DNA of 64,000 nt from Microbacterium sp. AK031 (GTDB taxonomy: Bacteria > Actinomycetota > Actinomycetes > Actinomycetales > Microbacteriaceae), in assembly GCF_024807145.1 (NCBI RefSeq), contig NZ_JANUCA010000005.1:124001-188000 (forward strand), in the 5' to 3' direction. The stretch's first letter is position 1; each line of letters opens with the position of its first letter. The translations under genes were made by a program, and so were the position numbers. Positions 1-9,506 of the stretch are shown here, one piece after another. A model generated the notes under the pieces. That model was not told the DNA's origin. It saw only the letters and a list, made by a program, of their open reading frames with translations, and made no database searches.

Positions 1-315
1 GATGATGCCGGCGGTCGCCGTGGTCGGGCCTCCGGCCGGGGCCTCGACGACGGGGGCGGGAGCCGCCGCGACGACCGGTGCGGGAACCTCGTCTACGACG
101 GCGGGGGTCTCTTCGGCCGCAGCCGGAGCGGCCGGCGTCTCGCCGGACTCGTAGGCGGCGAGCTTCGTCTTCAGCTCGGCGTTCTCCTCGAGGGCCTTGC
201 GCCACTCGACGACGATCTCGTCGAGGAAGTCATCGACCTCGTCCGGGTCGAAGCCGTCCTTGAAACGGACGTGCTGGAACTGCTTGGTGACGACGTCATC
301 CGGGGTCAGTGCCAT
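1..315 (-). CDS. wag31: DivIVA/Wag31 polar growth protein, N-terminal part (cut by window edge)
   Basis: Reading leftwards from ATG at 315, an open frame runs for 105 codons to the window edge without a stop. It begins MALTPDDVVTKQFQHVRFKDG, the characteristic DivIVA N-terminus that binds curved membrane. A short coiled-coil-prone stretch follows (about residues 30-52, with EEIVVEWRKALEE-like heptads). From about residue 55 the sequence is an Ala/Pro/Val-rich linker; the C-terminal coiled coil lies outside the window. DivIVA/Wag31 marks the poles and new septa and recruits the elongation machinery in actinobacteria. It sits at the end of the dcw cluster after yggT, its usual place. The AGGAGC just upstream fits a ribosome binding site. 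Identity is firm; the full length cannot be judged. Confidence 0.93.
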   Translation of the reverse strand, partial: MALTPDDVVTKQFQHVRFKDGFDPDEVDDFLDEIVVEWRKALEENAELKTKLAAYESGETPAAPAAAEETPAVVDEVPAPVVAAAPAPVVEAPAGGPTTATAGII

Positions 316-475
316 TGTTCTCGGCTCCTCTTTCGATGAGTTCTGTTGCCAGTGACTGAAGTGTGGCTCGGTATTGATCCGGCGCGTACCCGGGGCGCGC
401 ACCTCGGAGCAAGCATAGTCCCCGCTCGCAAGTGACGCGATGTGAGACGTGACCGACGGCGCCGGAAGGCCGCGC

Positions 476-775
476 TCAGATGAACGCGCGCACTATCGAC
501 ATCAGGATCAGCACGGCGAGCATGGTGAAGGTGAAACCGAAGTCCAGCGAGAGCGTTCCGATGCGCATTGGAGGGATGAAGCGCCGGAACAGCCGGATCG
601 GAGGATCGGTCACCGTGTAGATGACTTCTGCGGCGACGAGGCCTGCGCCCTTGGGGCGCCATTCACGATTGAACAGCGGGATGTAGTCGAGTATCAACCG
701 CGCGAAGAGCACGAAGATGTAGATCAGCAGGACCAGATGAATGATCGATGCGATCACCGAGACCAGTGCGGCCAC
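476..775 (-). CDS. yggT: YggT family membrane protein
   Basis: A 99-residue protein starting at GTG. Two hydrophobic segments (about residues 5-28 and 75-98) flank a polar loop that contains the family-typical TDPPIRLFRRFIPP stretch. This is the expected length and pattern of YggT proteins, integral membrane proteins of uncertain molecular function encoded between sepF and divIVA in Gram-positive division clusters. Only three bases separate it from the sepF stop, so it is almost surely co-transcribed with sepF. The 160 bases between it and wag31 may hold an internal promoter, although I see no clear hexamers. Confidence 0.9.
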   Translation of the reverse strand: MAALVSVIASIIHLVLLIYIFVLFARLILDYIPLFNREWRPKGAGLVAAEVIYTVTDPPIRLFRRFIPPMRIGTLSLDFGFTFTMLAVLILMSIVRAFI

Positions 776-778
776 GGC

Positions 779-1255
779 TTATGACTGATCGAAGCCCGCA
801 GACTCCGGATCTGCGCTCGCGATGCCGCCATGACCCGACACTGCGATGTTCTCCGGAGAGAGCAGGAACACCTTGCTGGTGACACGCTCGATGCGGCCGT
901 ACAGGCCGAGGGAGAGACCGCTGGCGAAGTCGATCAAGCGACGCGCGTCGGCGTCGCTCATCTGCGACAGGTTGATGATCACAGGAACGCCTTCGCGGAA
1001 GCTCTCGGCGATCAGCTGCGCGTCGCGGTACTGCTTGGGGTGCACCGTGAGGATCTCGTTCACGGTGCCGGCCGAGGGCTGACGCACGGCAACGGGGCGA
1101 CGCAATGGCGTCACCGGTGCCGGGGCGGCCTCTTCGTGCTCGCGATCGCGATCGCGGTGGGCCCGAACAGGGGCCGGGGCCACCTGCTCCTCGTAGGCCT
1201 CTTCCTCGTCGGCGAGTCCCAGGTACACCATGGTCTTCTTGAGCGGGTTTCCCAT
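779..1255 (-). CDS. sepF: Cell division protein SepF
   Basis: A 158-residue SepF. It starts [19 protein letters not shown], the conserved amphipathic membrane-binding N-terminus, followed by a charged Pro/Ala linker (about 20-65) and the C-terminal SepF core (about 70-145, with [13 protein letters not shown] and [10 protein letters not shown]). SepF tethers FtsZ to the membrane by binding the FtsZ C-terminal peptide and is the essential FtsZ anchor in actinobacteria, which lack FtsA. The start at 1255 is preceded by GGAGGA. A longer in-frame opening to 1354 is rejected because it would overlap yggS and precede the conserved N-terminus. The gene is flanked by yggS and yggT. Confidence 0.95.
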   Translation of the reverse strand: MGNPLKKTMVYLGLADEEEAYEEQVAPAPVRAHRDRDREHEEAAPAPVTPLRRPVAVRQPSAGTVNEILTVHPKQYRDAQLIAESFREGVPVIINLSQMSDADARRLIDFASGLSLGLYGRIERVTSKVFLLSPENIAVSGHGGIASADPESAGFDQS

Positions 1256-1295
1256 CGTGTCCTCCGTGTTCGACGTGGGCTGATCTGATTCGAGG

Positions 1296-2003
1296 TTAAC
1301 CCCGGTCGGGCCGGGGTCCTGTGATTGCGGAGCCGATCCGCAGGTGTGTCGCACCTGCCGCGATCGCCTCGACGAAGTCGCCGGTCATGCCTGCGGAGAT
1401 CCACGTGGCACTCGCGTCGACCGAGCGGATGTGGTCTGCAACGCCATGCAGGCGCGCGAAGGCGGATGCCGGTGCCTCATCGAGGGGCGCGACTCCCATG
1501 ACGCCGCGCAATCGAAGGGACGGCAATGTGAGGATGTGCTCGGCGAGGCGCTGCGCATCGTCTGGTTCGACACCCCCGCGACCGGCATCGTCTGTGAGAT
1601 TGACCTGAACAAGCACATCCAGCACGTCCTGCTCGCCTTCACCGGCCGGTGAAGCAGCTCTGTGCAGGGCATCGGCGAGCTTGATGCGGTCGACCGAGTG
1701 CACGGCATCCGCGCCTCGACGGATGGATGCGGCCTTGTTGGTCTGCGCCTGACCGATGAAGTGCCAGCGCAGACCATCGAGCGCCCGAGCGTCGTTCAGC
1801 TCGGCCCTCTTGGCCTCGAGCTCCTGCTGACGGTTCTCGCCGACGTCGCGCACCCCCACGGCGTGCAGTTCGCGCACGAGGGATGCCGGATGGAACTTCG
1901 TCACCACGATGCGGGTGATCTCTGCGGCGTCCCGCCCCGCCATGCGTGCAGCGTCCGCGATCTGCGAGTCGATCGCGGACAGCCGCTCAGCAAGCTCGGA
2001 CAA
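1296..2003 (-). CDS. yggS: YggS/PLPBP family pyridoxal-phosphate homeostasis protein
   Basis: A 235-residue protein of the alanine racemase N-terminal barrel fold. VTKFHP near residue 35 carries the PLP-binding lysine, GENRQQE follows near residue 55, [10 protein letters not shown] is near residue 81, and the C-terminal [18 protein letters not shown] plus LRIGSAITG form the phosphate-binding end. Members bind PLP without known enzyme activity and affect vitamin B6 and amino acid homeostasis. It lies five bases downstream of ftsZ, as in many Gram-positive dcw clusters. The pgeF/ylmD-like gene that often sits between ftsZ and yggS is absent here. Confidence 0.93.
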   Translation of the reverse strand: MSELAERLSAIDSQIADAARMAGRDAAEITRIVVTKFHPASLVRELHAVGVRDVGENRQQELEAKRAELNDARALDGLRWHFIGQAQTNKAASIRRGADAVHSVDRIKLADALHRAASPAGEGEQDVLDVLVQVNLTDDAGRGGVEPDDAQRLAEHILTLPSLRLRGVMGVAPLDEAPASAFARLHGVADHIRSVDASATWISAGMTGDFVEAIAAGATHLRIGSAITGPRPDRG

Positions 2004-2008
2004 GTCGC

Positions 2009-3163
2009 CTACTTCAGGAACTCGGGGATGTCGATGTCGTCATCTGCGAATGCCGGCTCCAGACTCGTCGCCGCGACACGCGGCGCAGGCTGCTGGGGGG
2101 CTTCGTTCCGCGTCGGTTCTGCCGCGGGTGCTTCCGTGTCGTCCGAAAGGGAGACCTCAGGCAGAGTGTCCGCCGCCGGGCGCGAGACGACCATCGGGTC
2201 GAGTCGCACTGAGGGCTGTCCGCCGTCGAACCCGGCCGCGATGACCGTGACGCGCACCTCGTCGCCGAGCGTGTCGTCGATGACCGTTCCGAAGATGATG
2301 TTCGCTTCGGGGTGAGCGGCCTCCTTCACGAGATCGGCGGCGTCGTGGATCTCGAAGATGCCGAGGTTCGATCCGCCCTGGATCGACAGCAGCACGCCGT
2401 GCGCGCCCTCGATCGATGCTTCCAGCAGAGGCGACTCGACGGCGAGCTCTGCGGCCTTGATCGCACGGTCGGCGCCGCGTGCGGAGCCGATTCCCATGAG
2501 AGCGGAGCCGGCGCCCTGCATGACCGACTTCACATCGGCGAAGTCGAGGTTGATGAGACCAGGCGTGGTGATGAGGTCGGTGATGCCCTGCACACCGGCG
2601 AGGAGCACCTGGTCGGCCGTGGCGAACGCCTCGATCATCGAGATGCCGCGGTCGCTGATCTCCAGCAGACGGTCGTTCGGCACCACGATGAGCGTGTCGA
2701 CTTCTTCCTTCAGCTTGGAGACGCCGGCCTCTGCCTGGCTCTGACGGCGACGGCCTTCGAACGAGAACGGCTTGGTGACGACGCCGATGGTCAATGCGCC
2801 GATCGACTTCGCGATGCGCGCGACGACCGGAGCACCACCGGTGCCCGTTCCGCCTCCCTCGCCTGCGGTGACGAAGACCATGTCGGCCCCGGTGAGCGCC
2901 TGCTCGATCTCCTCGGCGTGATCCTCGGCAGCACGACGGCCGACCTCGGGGTCGGCGCCTGCACCGAGCCCACGGGTGAGCTCGCGGCCCACGTCGAGCT
3001 TGACGTCGGCATCGCTCATGAGCAGCGCCTGAGCGTCGGTGTTGACAGCGATGAACTCGACTCCGCGCAGGCCGAGATCGATCATGCGGTTCACGGCGTT
3101 GACGCCGCCACCGCCGACGCCGACGACCTTGATCACGGCGAGGTAGTTCTGGTTCTGGCTCAT
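2009..3163 (-). CDS. ftsZ: Cell division GTPase FtsZ
   Basis: A 384-residue FtsZ, the tubulin-like GTPase that forms the cytokinetic ring. The GTP-binding signature GGGTGTG is at residues 103-109, and the T7 loop NLDFADV, which completes the GTPase site of the next subunit, is at about 205-211. A variable acidic/proline linker (about 320-372) leads to the C-terminal peptide [10 protein letters not shown], the docking site for SepF. Start ATG at 3163 has GGAGG upstream. The 199-base gap to ftsQ holds a palindrome and probably a dedicated ftsZ promoter. Confidence 0.98.
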   Translation of the reverse strand: MSQNQNYLAVIKVVGVGGGGVNAVNRMIDLGLRGVEFIAVNTDAQALLMSDADVKLDVGRELTRGLGAGADPEVGRRAAEDHAEEIEQALTGADMVFVTAGEGGGTGTGGAPVVARIAKSIGALTIGVVTKPFSFEGRRRQSQAEAGVSKLKEEVDTLIVVPNDRLLEISDRGISMIEAFATADQVLLAGVQGITDLITTPGLINLDFADVKSVMQGAGSALMGIGSARGADRAIKAAELAVESPLLEASIEGAHGVLLSIQGGSNLGIFEIHDAADLVKEAAHPEANIIFGTVIDDTLGDEVRVTVIAAGFDGGQPSVRLDPMVVSRPAADTLPEVSLSDDTEAPAAEPTRNEAPQQPAPRVAATSLEPAFADDDIDIPEFLK

Positions 3164-3202
3164 GGCCGGCCTCCGATGTGTTGAGCCTGGAAACGAATGT
3201 GA

Positions 3203-3224
3203 ACCTTAAACCTCAACTAGAGGT
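3203..3224 (-). promoter_or_regulatory. Palindromic operator candidate upstream of ftsZ (FtsR/MerR type)
   Basis: Read on the plus strand, ACCTC-AACTA-GAGGT (3210-3224) is a perfect 5-bp inverted repeat with a 5-base spacer, 47 bases upstream of the ftsZ start, next to TTAA. In the direction of transcription a TTTACA (3229-3224) precedes it and TAAGGT follows it, so the palindrome would lie between weak -35 and -10 elements, as MerR-family operators do. FtsR, a MerR regulator that activates ftsZ in Corynebacterium, is encoded at 33022-33711 here. The assignment to FtsR is an inference. Confidence 0.5.
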
Positions 3225-3362
3225 GTAAAGTATTTCCCGGTATTGCGTTCTCTTGATCGAAGGTATGCGCCGCGAGGCCTCGCGGGCGCAACGACACGGG
3301 CGTGTCGCCGCTTTGACGTGCAATAACACCTGCTGCGCGCCGACCTCGGTCGGCGACGGGGA

Positions 3363-4316
3363 TCAACCGGCGACGACGACCTCGGGAGAGGACACATCGA
3401 TCTCCCGAGCGGCGGGGTTCGCGAGCATCGTCGACGCGAGCACTTCCGCCTTGAAAGCGGAACGATCCGCGCTCCCCCAGACCACCGTGAGCCCGCTTGA
3501 GAGCTTCAGCGTGACATCGTCCAGGGTCGATGCGGAGACATCGGTGACGATCGCGCGCACGTCGGCGGGCAGAGAGCGAACGACGAGGCCGACCGATTCG
3601 AAGGCATCGGATTCGATGCCCCCGTCCACGGCGATCACCGGCTGTCCCTCGGGGCGATCCGGCGTCGTCGACAGCGCGACGCCTGCCGCATCGACGAGGG
3701 TGAACCCGGCGCCGGACTCGATCACGCCGATCGGCGTGCGCTCCACGATCCGGACGACGAGATCGTGCGGAGGCTTGGCCTCGAGCGCATAGGTCTCGAT
3801 CAGCGGGAACGCGATGAGCGCTGCTTTGACCTCGCTCTCGCTGACGAGCGCCAGCGGCGTGCCGACCTGGTCAGCCAGCGCGGCCTCCACGGCAGCCGCA
3901 TCCAAGGCAAAGGCTCCGGCGACGGTGATCTTCTCGACGGCGAACAGCGGGCTGTATGCCGCCGCGACGCTGCCTCCGATCAGCAGTACCACGGCGCCGG
4001 TGGCGCAGAGCCAGATCAGACGACGACGGCGCGAGCGCTGGGTGAAGCGACGTATCTCTGCTCGCAGTGCCTTGCGACGGGCACGTGCGGCGCGCCAGAC
4101 ATCCCCGGCAGTGAGGCCGTCCGACGATTCGGGTTCTGCGCCGGCGGCATCCACTCGCGTCTCTTCGATACCCTCGACCGCCGAGGCCGCGCCCGCCGCC
4201 GGCTGTACGGCATCGCCCGATTCCGTGCGCGCATCGCGCGCACGGCGGGACGAGCGATCGGGTGCGGGCTTCGCCTGCTGCTCCGGCGGAGTCGGAAGCG
4301 GGGCCGGACGACGCAT
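3363..4316 (-). CDS. ftsQ: Cell division protein FtsQ
   Basis: A 317-residue bitopic membrane protein. A long charged cytoplasmic N-terminus (1-98) is followed by a single transmembrane helix (about 100-121), a POTRA domain (about 125-195, starting FAVEKITVAG) and the FtsQ beta domain, which includes the ERTPIGVIE-like strand and DVSSPEVVV at the C-terminus. FtsQ belongs to the FtsQ-FtsL-FtsB divisome complex outside the membrane. It lies three bases after murC, in the standard murC-ftsQ-ftsZ order. The cytoplasmic tail is long but typical of actinobacteria. Confidence 0.93.
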   Translation of the reverse strand: MRRPAPLPTPPEQQAKPAPDRSSRRARDARTESGDAVQPAAGAASAVEGIEETRVDAAGAEPESSDGLTAGDVWRAARARRKALRAEIRRFTQRSRRRRLIWLCATGAVVLLIGGSVAAAYSPLFAVEKITVAGAFALDAAAVEAALADQVGTPLALVSESEVKAALIAFPLIETYALEAKPPHDLVVRIVERTPIGVIESGAGFTLVDAAGVALSTTPDRPEGQPVIAVDGGIESDAFESVGLVVRSLPADVRAIVTDVSASTLDDVTLKLSSGLTVVWGSADRSAFKAEVLASTMLANPAAREIDVSSPEVVVAG

Positions 4317-4319
4317 CGG

Positions 4320-5720
4320 TCAGGCTCCGGTCGTCCGCCGCAGTGATTCGAGCACCTGCGGGATGATCAGGTAGACGTTGCCGCAGCCGAGAGTGATGAC
4401 GTAGTCGCCCTCGCGCGCGACCGTCGCCGTGTACTCGGCGGCGTCCTGCCAGGAGGCGACGTAGTGCACGCGCTCCTGGTCGCTGAACGCGTCGCTGACG
4501 AGCGCCCCGGTGACCCCTGGGACGGGGTCTTCACGCGCACCGTAGACGTCGAGCATGACCGTGTGATCGGCGTATGTCTCGAGCACTTCGGCGAACTCGC
4601 GATACATGTGCTGCGTCCGTGAATACGTGTGGGGCTGCTGAATCGCGATGAGGCGCCCGTCGCCGACGACACTGCGCGCGGCCTCGAGTGCGGCCTTCAC
4701 CTCAGTGGGGTGATGCGCATAGTCGTCGAAAACGCTCACGCCGCGCTCGACCCCGTGCAGTTCGAATCGGCGTACGGTCCCCGCGAAGCCTTCGACGGCG
4801 CGAACGGCATCTACGAGGTCGTGGCCGAGCGTCAGGACCACGGCCACGGCTCCCGCGGCGTTGATCACGTTGTGCGCGCCCGGCACGACGAGCTGCATGC
4901 GTTCGCTGCGTCCCGCGTGCGTGATGGTGGCGGCAACGGGACCGGCGGTGGAGATCTCGGTGAGACGGACGTCGGCGTCGGGCGCGACGCCGAAGCTGAT
5001 CACATTCTGATGAGACAGCCCCTCCCTCACGCGGAGCGCGCCGGGGTCGTCGCTGGAGATCACGACGGCTTCGCTCGCCGCGTCTGCGAAGCGGATGAAC
5101 GCGTCGTGGAATGCGTCATCCGATCCGTAGTGATCGAGGTGGTCGGGGTCGACATTCGTGATCAGCGCGATCGCCGTGTCGTACAGGAGGAAAGTGCCGT
5201 CGGACTCGTCCGCCTCGACGACGAAGAGGTCATCCGATCCGGACGCGCTGGATGTGCCCAGCTGCTCGATCACTCCGCCGTTGACGAAGTTCGGGTCTGT
5301 GCCGAGCGACTGCAGCGCCGTGACGATCATGCCGGTCGACGTCGTCTTGCCGTGCGCGCCGGCGACAGAGACCAGTCGGCGTCCGCCGATGAGCCAGTGC
5401 AACGCCTGCGAGCGGTGGATCACATGCAGTCCACGCTCTTTGGCGGTGACGAACTCCGGATTCTCCGGCCAGATGGCGCCCGTGTGCACGACGGTGTCGG
5501 CATCGCCGAGGTTGGCCGCGTCGTGGCCGACATGCACGGTGGCCCCGGCAGCGGCGAGTGACCGAAGTGCGTCGCTGTCCGCGCGGTCGGATCCGGACAC
5601 TCGGATGCCTGCTTCCAGGAACATCTTCGCGAGCCCGCTCATCCCGGATCCGCCGATCCCGATGAAGTGGGCTGCGGTGATGGACTCCGGGATGGGGAGG
5701 GAGAGGTCAGGTCTGATCAT
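4320..5720 (-). CDS. murC: UDP-N-acetylmuramate--L-alanine ligase MurC
   Basis: A 466-residue Mur ligase. The N-terminal Rossmann motif [14 protein letters not shown] is at about residues 18-31, the ATP-binding loop GAHGKTT is at 121-127, and EADESDGTF and [10 protein letters not shown] mark the central domain. MurC adds L-alanine to UDP-MurNAc, the first step of the stem peptide, in the cytoplasm. The length is normal for MurC. It sits between murG (12 bases upstream) and ftsQ. Confidence 0.96.
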   Translation of the reverse strand: MIRPDLSLPIPESITAAHFIGIGGSGMSGLAKMFLEAGIRVSGSDRADSDALRSLAAAGATVHVGHDAANLGDADTVVHTGAIWPENPEFVTAKERGLHVIHRSQALHWLIGGRRLVSVAGAHGKTTSTGMIVTALQSLGTDPNFVNGGVIEQLGTSSASGSDDLFVVEADESDGTFLLYDTAIALITNVDPDHLDHYGSDDAFHDAFIRFADAASEAVVISSDDPGALRVREGLSHQNVISFGVAPDADVRLTEISTAGPVAATITHAGRSERMQLVVPGAHNVINAAGAVAVVLTLGHDLVDAVRAVEGFAGTVRRFELHGVERGVSVFDDYAHHPTEVKAALEAARSVVGDGRLIAIQQPHTYSRTQHMYREFAEVLETYADHTVMLDVYGAREDPVPGVTGALVSDAFSDQERVHYVASWQDAAEYTATVAREGDYVITLGCGNVYLIIPQVLESLRRTTGA

Positions 5721-5732
5721 GTCCTGTCCATT

Positions 5733-6812
5733 CTAATTCGCGGCACTGAGCGCACGGTCGATCATCGCGACGACGTTCTCCGTGCCGGTGCGGGTGCCGA
5801 CGTGCTCGGCGGCCGCGGCCATCCGGGTCCGGCGATCGGTGTCCCCCAGCAGCGGCACGATCGTGTCGCGGACCGTGTCACCCGTGAAGTCGCCGTCATG
5901 CTGCAGGATCGCGGCCCCTGCAGCGACCGCGGATGCGGCGTTCAGGCTTTGCTCGCCGTTTCCGACCGCGTAAGGCACGTACACGGCCGGGATGCCGAGT
6001 GCGCTGACCTCGCTGACGGTCGCAGAACCGGCGCGGGAGACGATCACATCGGCCAGCGCGAAGGCCAGATCCATGCGGTCGACGTAGCGACGCACGACGT
6101 ATCCGGGGGCTTCCGGGTCCGCGAGGGCGCTGCGCTCCCCCGTCACATGCAGCAACTGCCATCCTGCCTCGAGCACGTCGCCCCAGGAGTCTGCGAACGC
6201 CTCGTTGAGACGCTGCGCGCCGAGTGAGCCACCGAAGACCAGGAGCACCGGCCGCGAGGCGTCCAACACGAAGTGCGCCGCGGCCTCCGACCGCGTCGCC
6301 GCACGATCGAGATCGACGATCTCGCGACGCAACGGCATGCCCACTACTTCGCTGCGCTTCAGCGGAGTGCCTTCGAAGGCGACGCCAACGCCGGCGGCGC
6401 TCCGCGCGCCCAGCACGTTCGCCAGCCCTGGCTTCGCGTTCGCCTCGTGGACGACGAACGGCACCTTCTCGCGGCGTGCGGCCAGATAAGCGGGTGCCGA
6501 CGCGTAACCGCCGAACCCGACGACCACATCGACGCGGTGCTGTCGGATGTGCGCACGCACCTGCGCGATCGCCTTCCGGAATCTCCCGGGGAACGCCACA
6601 GCCTGCTTGTTCGGACGCCGGGGGAACGGAACCTTGTCGACGATCAGCAGTTCGTAGCCCCGTTCTGGAACGAGCCTGGCCTCCAGCCCCTCCTTGGTCC
6701 CGAGAACGAGAACGGTCGATTCCGAGTCGCGCTCCCGCAGCGAATCGGCGACGGCGAGCAGCGGATTGACGTGGCCGGCGGTGCCGCCGCCGGCGAGGAG
6801 GTACGTGGTCAC
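5733..6812 (-). CDS. murG: UDP-GlcNAc:lipid I N-acetylglucosaminyltransferase MurG
   Basis: A 359-residue GT28 glycosyltransferase. The N-terminal GGGTAGHVNP motif (about residues 8-17) binds lipid I. GGSLGAQRLNEAF and the donor-binding SRAGSATVSEVSALG stretch, followed by PYAVGNGEQSLNA, match MurG. It makes lipid II on the inner face of the membrane. Its ATG overlaps the ftsW stop by four bases, indicating translational coupling with the flippase/polymerase partner. Confidence 0.96.
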   Translation of the reverse strand: MTTYLLAGGGTAGHVNPLLAVADSLRERDSESTVLVLGTKEGLEARLVPERGYELLIVDKVPFPRRPNKQAVAFPGRFRKAIAQVRAHIRQHRVDVVVGFGGYASAPAYLAARREKVPFVVHEANAKPGLANVLGARSAAGVGVAFEGTPLKRSEVVGMPLRREIVDLDRAATRSEAAAHFVLDASRPVLLVFGGSLGAQRLNEAFADSWGDVLEAGWQLLHVTGERSALADPEAPGYVVRRYVDRMDLAFALADVIVSRAGSATVSEVSALGIPAVYVPYAVGNGEQSLNAASAVAAGAAILQHDGDFTGDTVRDTIVPLLGDTDRRTRMAAAAEHVGTRTGTENVVAMIDRALSAAN

Positions 6813-8002
6813 CTGGTGACTTTACCCCGCGCAGGTGCGGGGATCGTGCGAGCGAAAGCGAGCAGCACGCCGCAGGCCAGGAGCACCGCGAGAAGCGCCG
6901 TGCCGCCCTGTGACATGAATGGCAGCGGAACCCCGAGCACGGGGAAGATGCCGATGACGACGCCGATGTTGATGAGCGCCTGGCCGATGATCCAGACGGT
7001 GATGCCGCCGGCCGCGACGCGGACGAAGGGGTCCGTCGTCTTGCGGATGATGTGGAAGGTGCCGACGGCGAAGAACGTGAACAGCGCGAGTACGACGAGA
7101 CCGCCGATGAGCCCGAGCTCCTCGCCGACGATGGCGAAGATGAAGTCGTTCGCCGCAGCAGGGAGCCAGCCGTACTTCTCCTGCGAGTTGCCGAGACCGA
7201 GGCCGAAGATTCCGCCGTTCGCCATGCCCCAGACGGCATGGATCGACTGATAGCAGTCGTTCTCGTAGTTGGTCATATCGGTGCACACGGCCGAGATGCG
7301 TCGCATGCGGTCGGGGCTGAGCACAGCCAGGGCGGCGACTCCGACGACGCCGAGCAGCACGGGGATGATGAACAGTCGCAGCTTGACGCCGGCGAAGAAC
7401 AGACACCCGAGCAGGATCAGCACCATCACCATCGCCGTGCCGAGGTCTCGCCCTGCGAGCACCGTGCCGATCACGAGCACTGCGACGGGGATCACGGGGA
7501 TGAAGACGTGCTGCCAGATGCCGAGCAGCGCGCGCTTGCGCAGGAGCACGTATGCGACCCACAGCGCGAGCGCCAGTTTGAGGAACTCGGACGGCTGCAT
7601 CGTGAATCCTGCGATTCGAATCCAGTTCTGGTTGCCGTCACTGCCCACACCGATGCCGGGGACGAACACCAGCAGTTGCACGATGGTGGCGAGGATCAGC
7701 GCCGGCCACGCCGTCCTCTTGAGAAACCGGAGCGGGAGTCGGCTGACCAGGAACATCAGCGGAATGCCGACGGCCGCGAACATCGCCTGCTTGATGGCGG
7801 TGTCCATCACACCGGACTCCGTGGCGCTCGTCGCCGAGATCACCATGATGATCCCGAACACCGTGAGCAGCAGCGCGGTCGAAGCGATGAGCATGTATTC
7901 ATTCGACGGCGGCGTGAAGATGCGCCCGAGGGAAACTCGCGCGGCGAGCCCTCTGCCTGCTTGCCCCGCGTCAGTGCGCGGCGGGCGGGCTACCTGTGTC
8001 AT
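6809..8002 (-). CDS. ftsW: Peptidoglycan polymerase FtsW (SEDS family)
   Basis: A 397-residue polytopic protein with about ten hydrophobic segments. SEDS signatures include NWIRIAGFTMQPSEFLKLA, VLAGRDLGTAMVM, GLGLGNSQEKYGWLPAAANDF, VGEELGLIG and the C-terminal LPFMSQGGTALL. FtsW polymerises lipid II at the septum together with FtsI. I place the start at ATG 8002, before MTQVARPPRTD; the open frame extends further upstream, but that part lies within murD. The gene's first 32 bases overlap the murD 3' end in another frame. Confidence 0.95.
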   Translation of the reverse strand: MTQVARPPRTDAGQAGRGLAARVSLGRIFTPPSNEYMLIASTALLLTVFGIIMVISATSATESGVMDTAIKQAMFAAVGIPLMFLVSRLPLRFLKRTAWPALILATIVQLLVFVPGIGVGSDGNQNWIRIAGFTMQPSEFLKLALALWVAYVLLRKRALLGIWQHVFIPVIPVAVLVIGTVLAGRDLGTAMVMVLILLGCLFFAGVKLRLFIIPVLLGVVGVAALAVLSPDRMRRISAVCTDMTNYENDCYQSIHAVWGMANGGIFGLGLGNSQEKYGWLPAAANDFIFAIVGEELGLIGGLVVLALFTFFAVGTFHIIRKTTDPFVRVAAGGITVWIIGQALINIGVVIGIFPVLGVPLPFMSQGGTALLAVLLACGVLLAFARTIPAPARGKVTR

Positions 8003-9506
8003 CGGCGCTCCCCCGGTCGATCCACTTGCGCACCGCGTCGGCGAAACGGTGGCCACGGTCCCCGTAGCTGGTGAACTGGTCGAAGGATGCCGCTGCGGGA
8101 GCCAGCAGAACCGTTCCCCCGTCATCGGCGATCCCTGCGGCGAGTTCCACCACGCGGGTCATGACATCTTCAGTCTCGCCAGTGACCACCTCGATCACCG
8201 GCACCGCTGGCGCGTGTCGCTCGAATGCCGCGACCACCTCGTCGCGCTCGACGCCGATCACGAGCGCCGCGCTGGCGGTTCTCCCGGCATCCGCCACGAG
8301 ATCGGAGAGATCCACGCCCTTGAGATCGCCGCCGACCACCCAGACGGCACCCGGGTAGGCACGCAGCGACGAGGCCGCGGCGTGCGGGTTGGTGGCCTTC
8401 GAGTCATCGACCCACGTGATGCCGGCATGACTAGCGATGACCTGGATGCGATGCTCGTCCAGCCGGAATGTCTGCAGCGCACGTCGGATCGCCTCTGGAG
8501 CCGTGCCGAGCGATCGCGCGAGCGCGCTGGCGGCGAGGATGTTCTCGACGATGTGCGGTGCGGCGAGTCCCGCCTCGGCGAGGTCTGCGACCGTGGTGAG
8601 CTCGAGCGCGCTGTGCGCGCGATCGGGGTGGAACGCGCGGTCGGCGAGGATGCCGTCGACCACACCGAGATCGCTCGGTCCTGGAACACCGAGGTCGAAT
8701 CCGATCGCCCTCGCGCCCTCGATGACCTCGGCGTCCTCGACCATGATGCGCGTCGCCTCGTCGGCCTTGTTGTACACGCACGCCACGCGGGTGTTCCGGT
8801 AGACGAATGCCTTCGCGTCGCGATAGGCCTCGGCGCTCCCGTGCCAGACGAGATGGTCGTCGGCGAGATTCAGGCACACCGATGCGTACGGAACGAGTTC
8901 GCCCGCGCTGCTGCTCTGGCCGACGTACCAGAGCTGGTGGCTGGAGAGCTCCACCACGAGCACGTCGAAGCCGGCCGGATCGCGGACCGCGTCGAGCACG
9001 GGGATGCCGATGTTGCCGCACGGCGCCGCACGCAGACCGCCCTCGACGAGCAGCGTCGCCGTGAGCTGAGTCGTCGTCGTCTTGCCGTTCGTGCCGGTGA
9101 TCAGCACCCATTCGGCGGGTGTGCCGTCACCGCGCACGACCTTGTCACGGACGCGCCAGGCGAGTTCGACGTCGCCCCACAGGGCGATGCCGGCGTCCTG
9201 CGTCCAGCGGATGATCGGATGCGTCGGCGAGAAGCCGGGGGATGCGACGACGACTTCCGGATCGAAATCGCGCAACACCTGCGACACCTCGTCGAGCGCG
9301 CCGAGTTCGAGGCGAGCGCCGATCACCGGCACGAGCCGTTCGTACTCCTCCTCGGCCGATTCCGACAGCACGAGCACATCGGCGCCCAGTTCTGCGAGCG
9401 TGTCCGCCACGGAGAAGCCAGTCACGGACAGCCCGAGGACGGCGACCCGCAGGCCCTTCCAATCCGCGTGCCAGCTGGTCAGGGCATCCAGTCGAGGGCT
9501 GTTCAT
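7971..9506 (-). CDS. murD: UDP-N-acetylmuramoyl-L-alanine--D-glutamate ligase MurD
   Basis: A 511-residue Mur ligase starting MNSPRLDALTSW. A Rossmann-like N-terminal domain (VAVLGLSVTGFSVADTLAELG) precedes the ATP loop GTNGKTTTTQ near residues 135-145. NLADDHLVWHGS and DDSKATNPHAA are typical of MurD. It adds D-glutamate to UDP-MurNAc-L-Ala. The start at 9506 forms an ATGA overlap with the mraY stop; the open frame upstream has no conserved content. The C-terminus overlaps ftsW by 32 bases. Confidence 0.96.
   Translation of the reverse strand: MNSPRLDALTSWHADWKGLRVAVLGLSVTGFSVADTLAELGADVLVLSESAEEEYERLVPVIGARLELGALDEVSQVLRDFDPEVVVASPGFSPTHPIIRWTQDAGIALWGDVELAWRVRDKVVRGDGTPAEWVLITGTNGKTTTTQLTATLLVEGGLRAAPCGNIGIPVLDAVRDPAGFDVLVVELSSHQLWYVGQSSSAGELVPYASVCLNLADDHLVWHGSAEAYRDAKAFVYRNTRVACVYNKADEATRIMVEDAEVIEGARAIGFDLGVPGPSDLGVVDGILADRAFHPDRAHSALELTTVADLAEAGLAAPHIVENILAASALARSLGTAPEAIRRALQTFRLDEHRIQVIASHAGITWVDDSKATNPHAAASSLRAYPGAVWVVGGDLKGVDLSDLVADAGRTASAALVIGVERDEVVAAFERHAPAVPVIEVVTGETEDVMTRVVELAAGIADDGGTVLLAPAAASFDQFTSYGDRGHRFADAVRKWIDRGSADDTGSPPAAH

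Noticed and set aside
1256..1354. N-terminal extension of SepF
   Set aside because: Overlaps yggS and lies before the conserved amphipathic start; GGAGGA marks ATG 1255.
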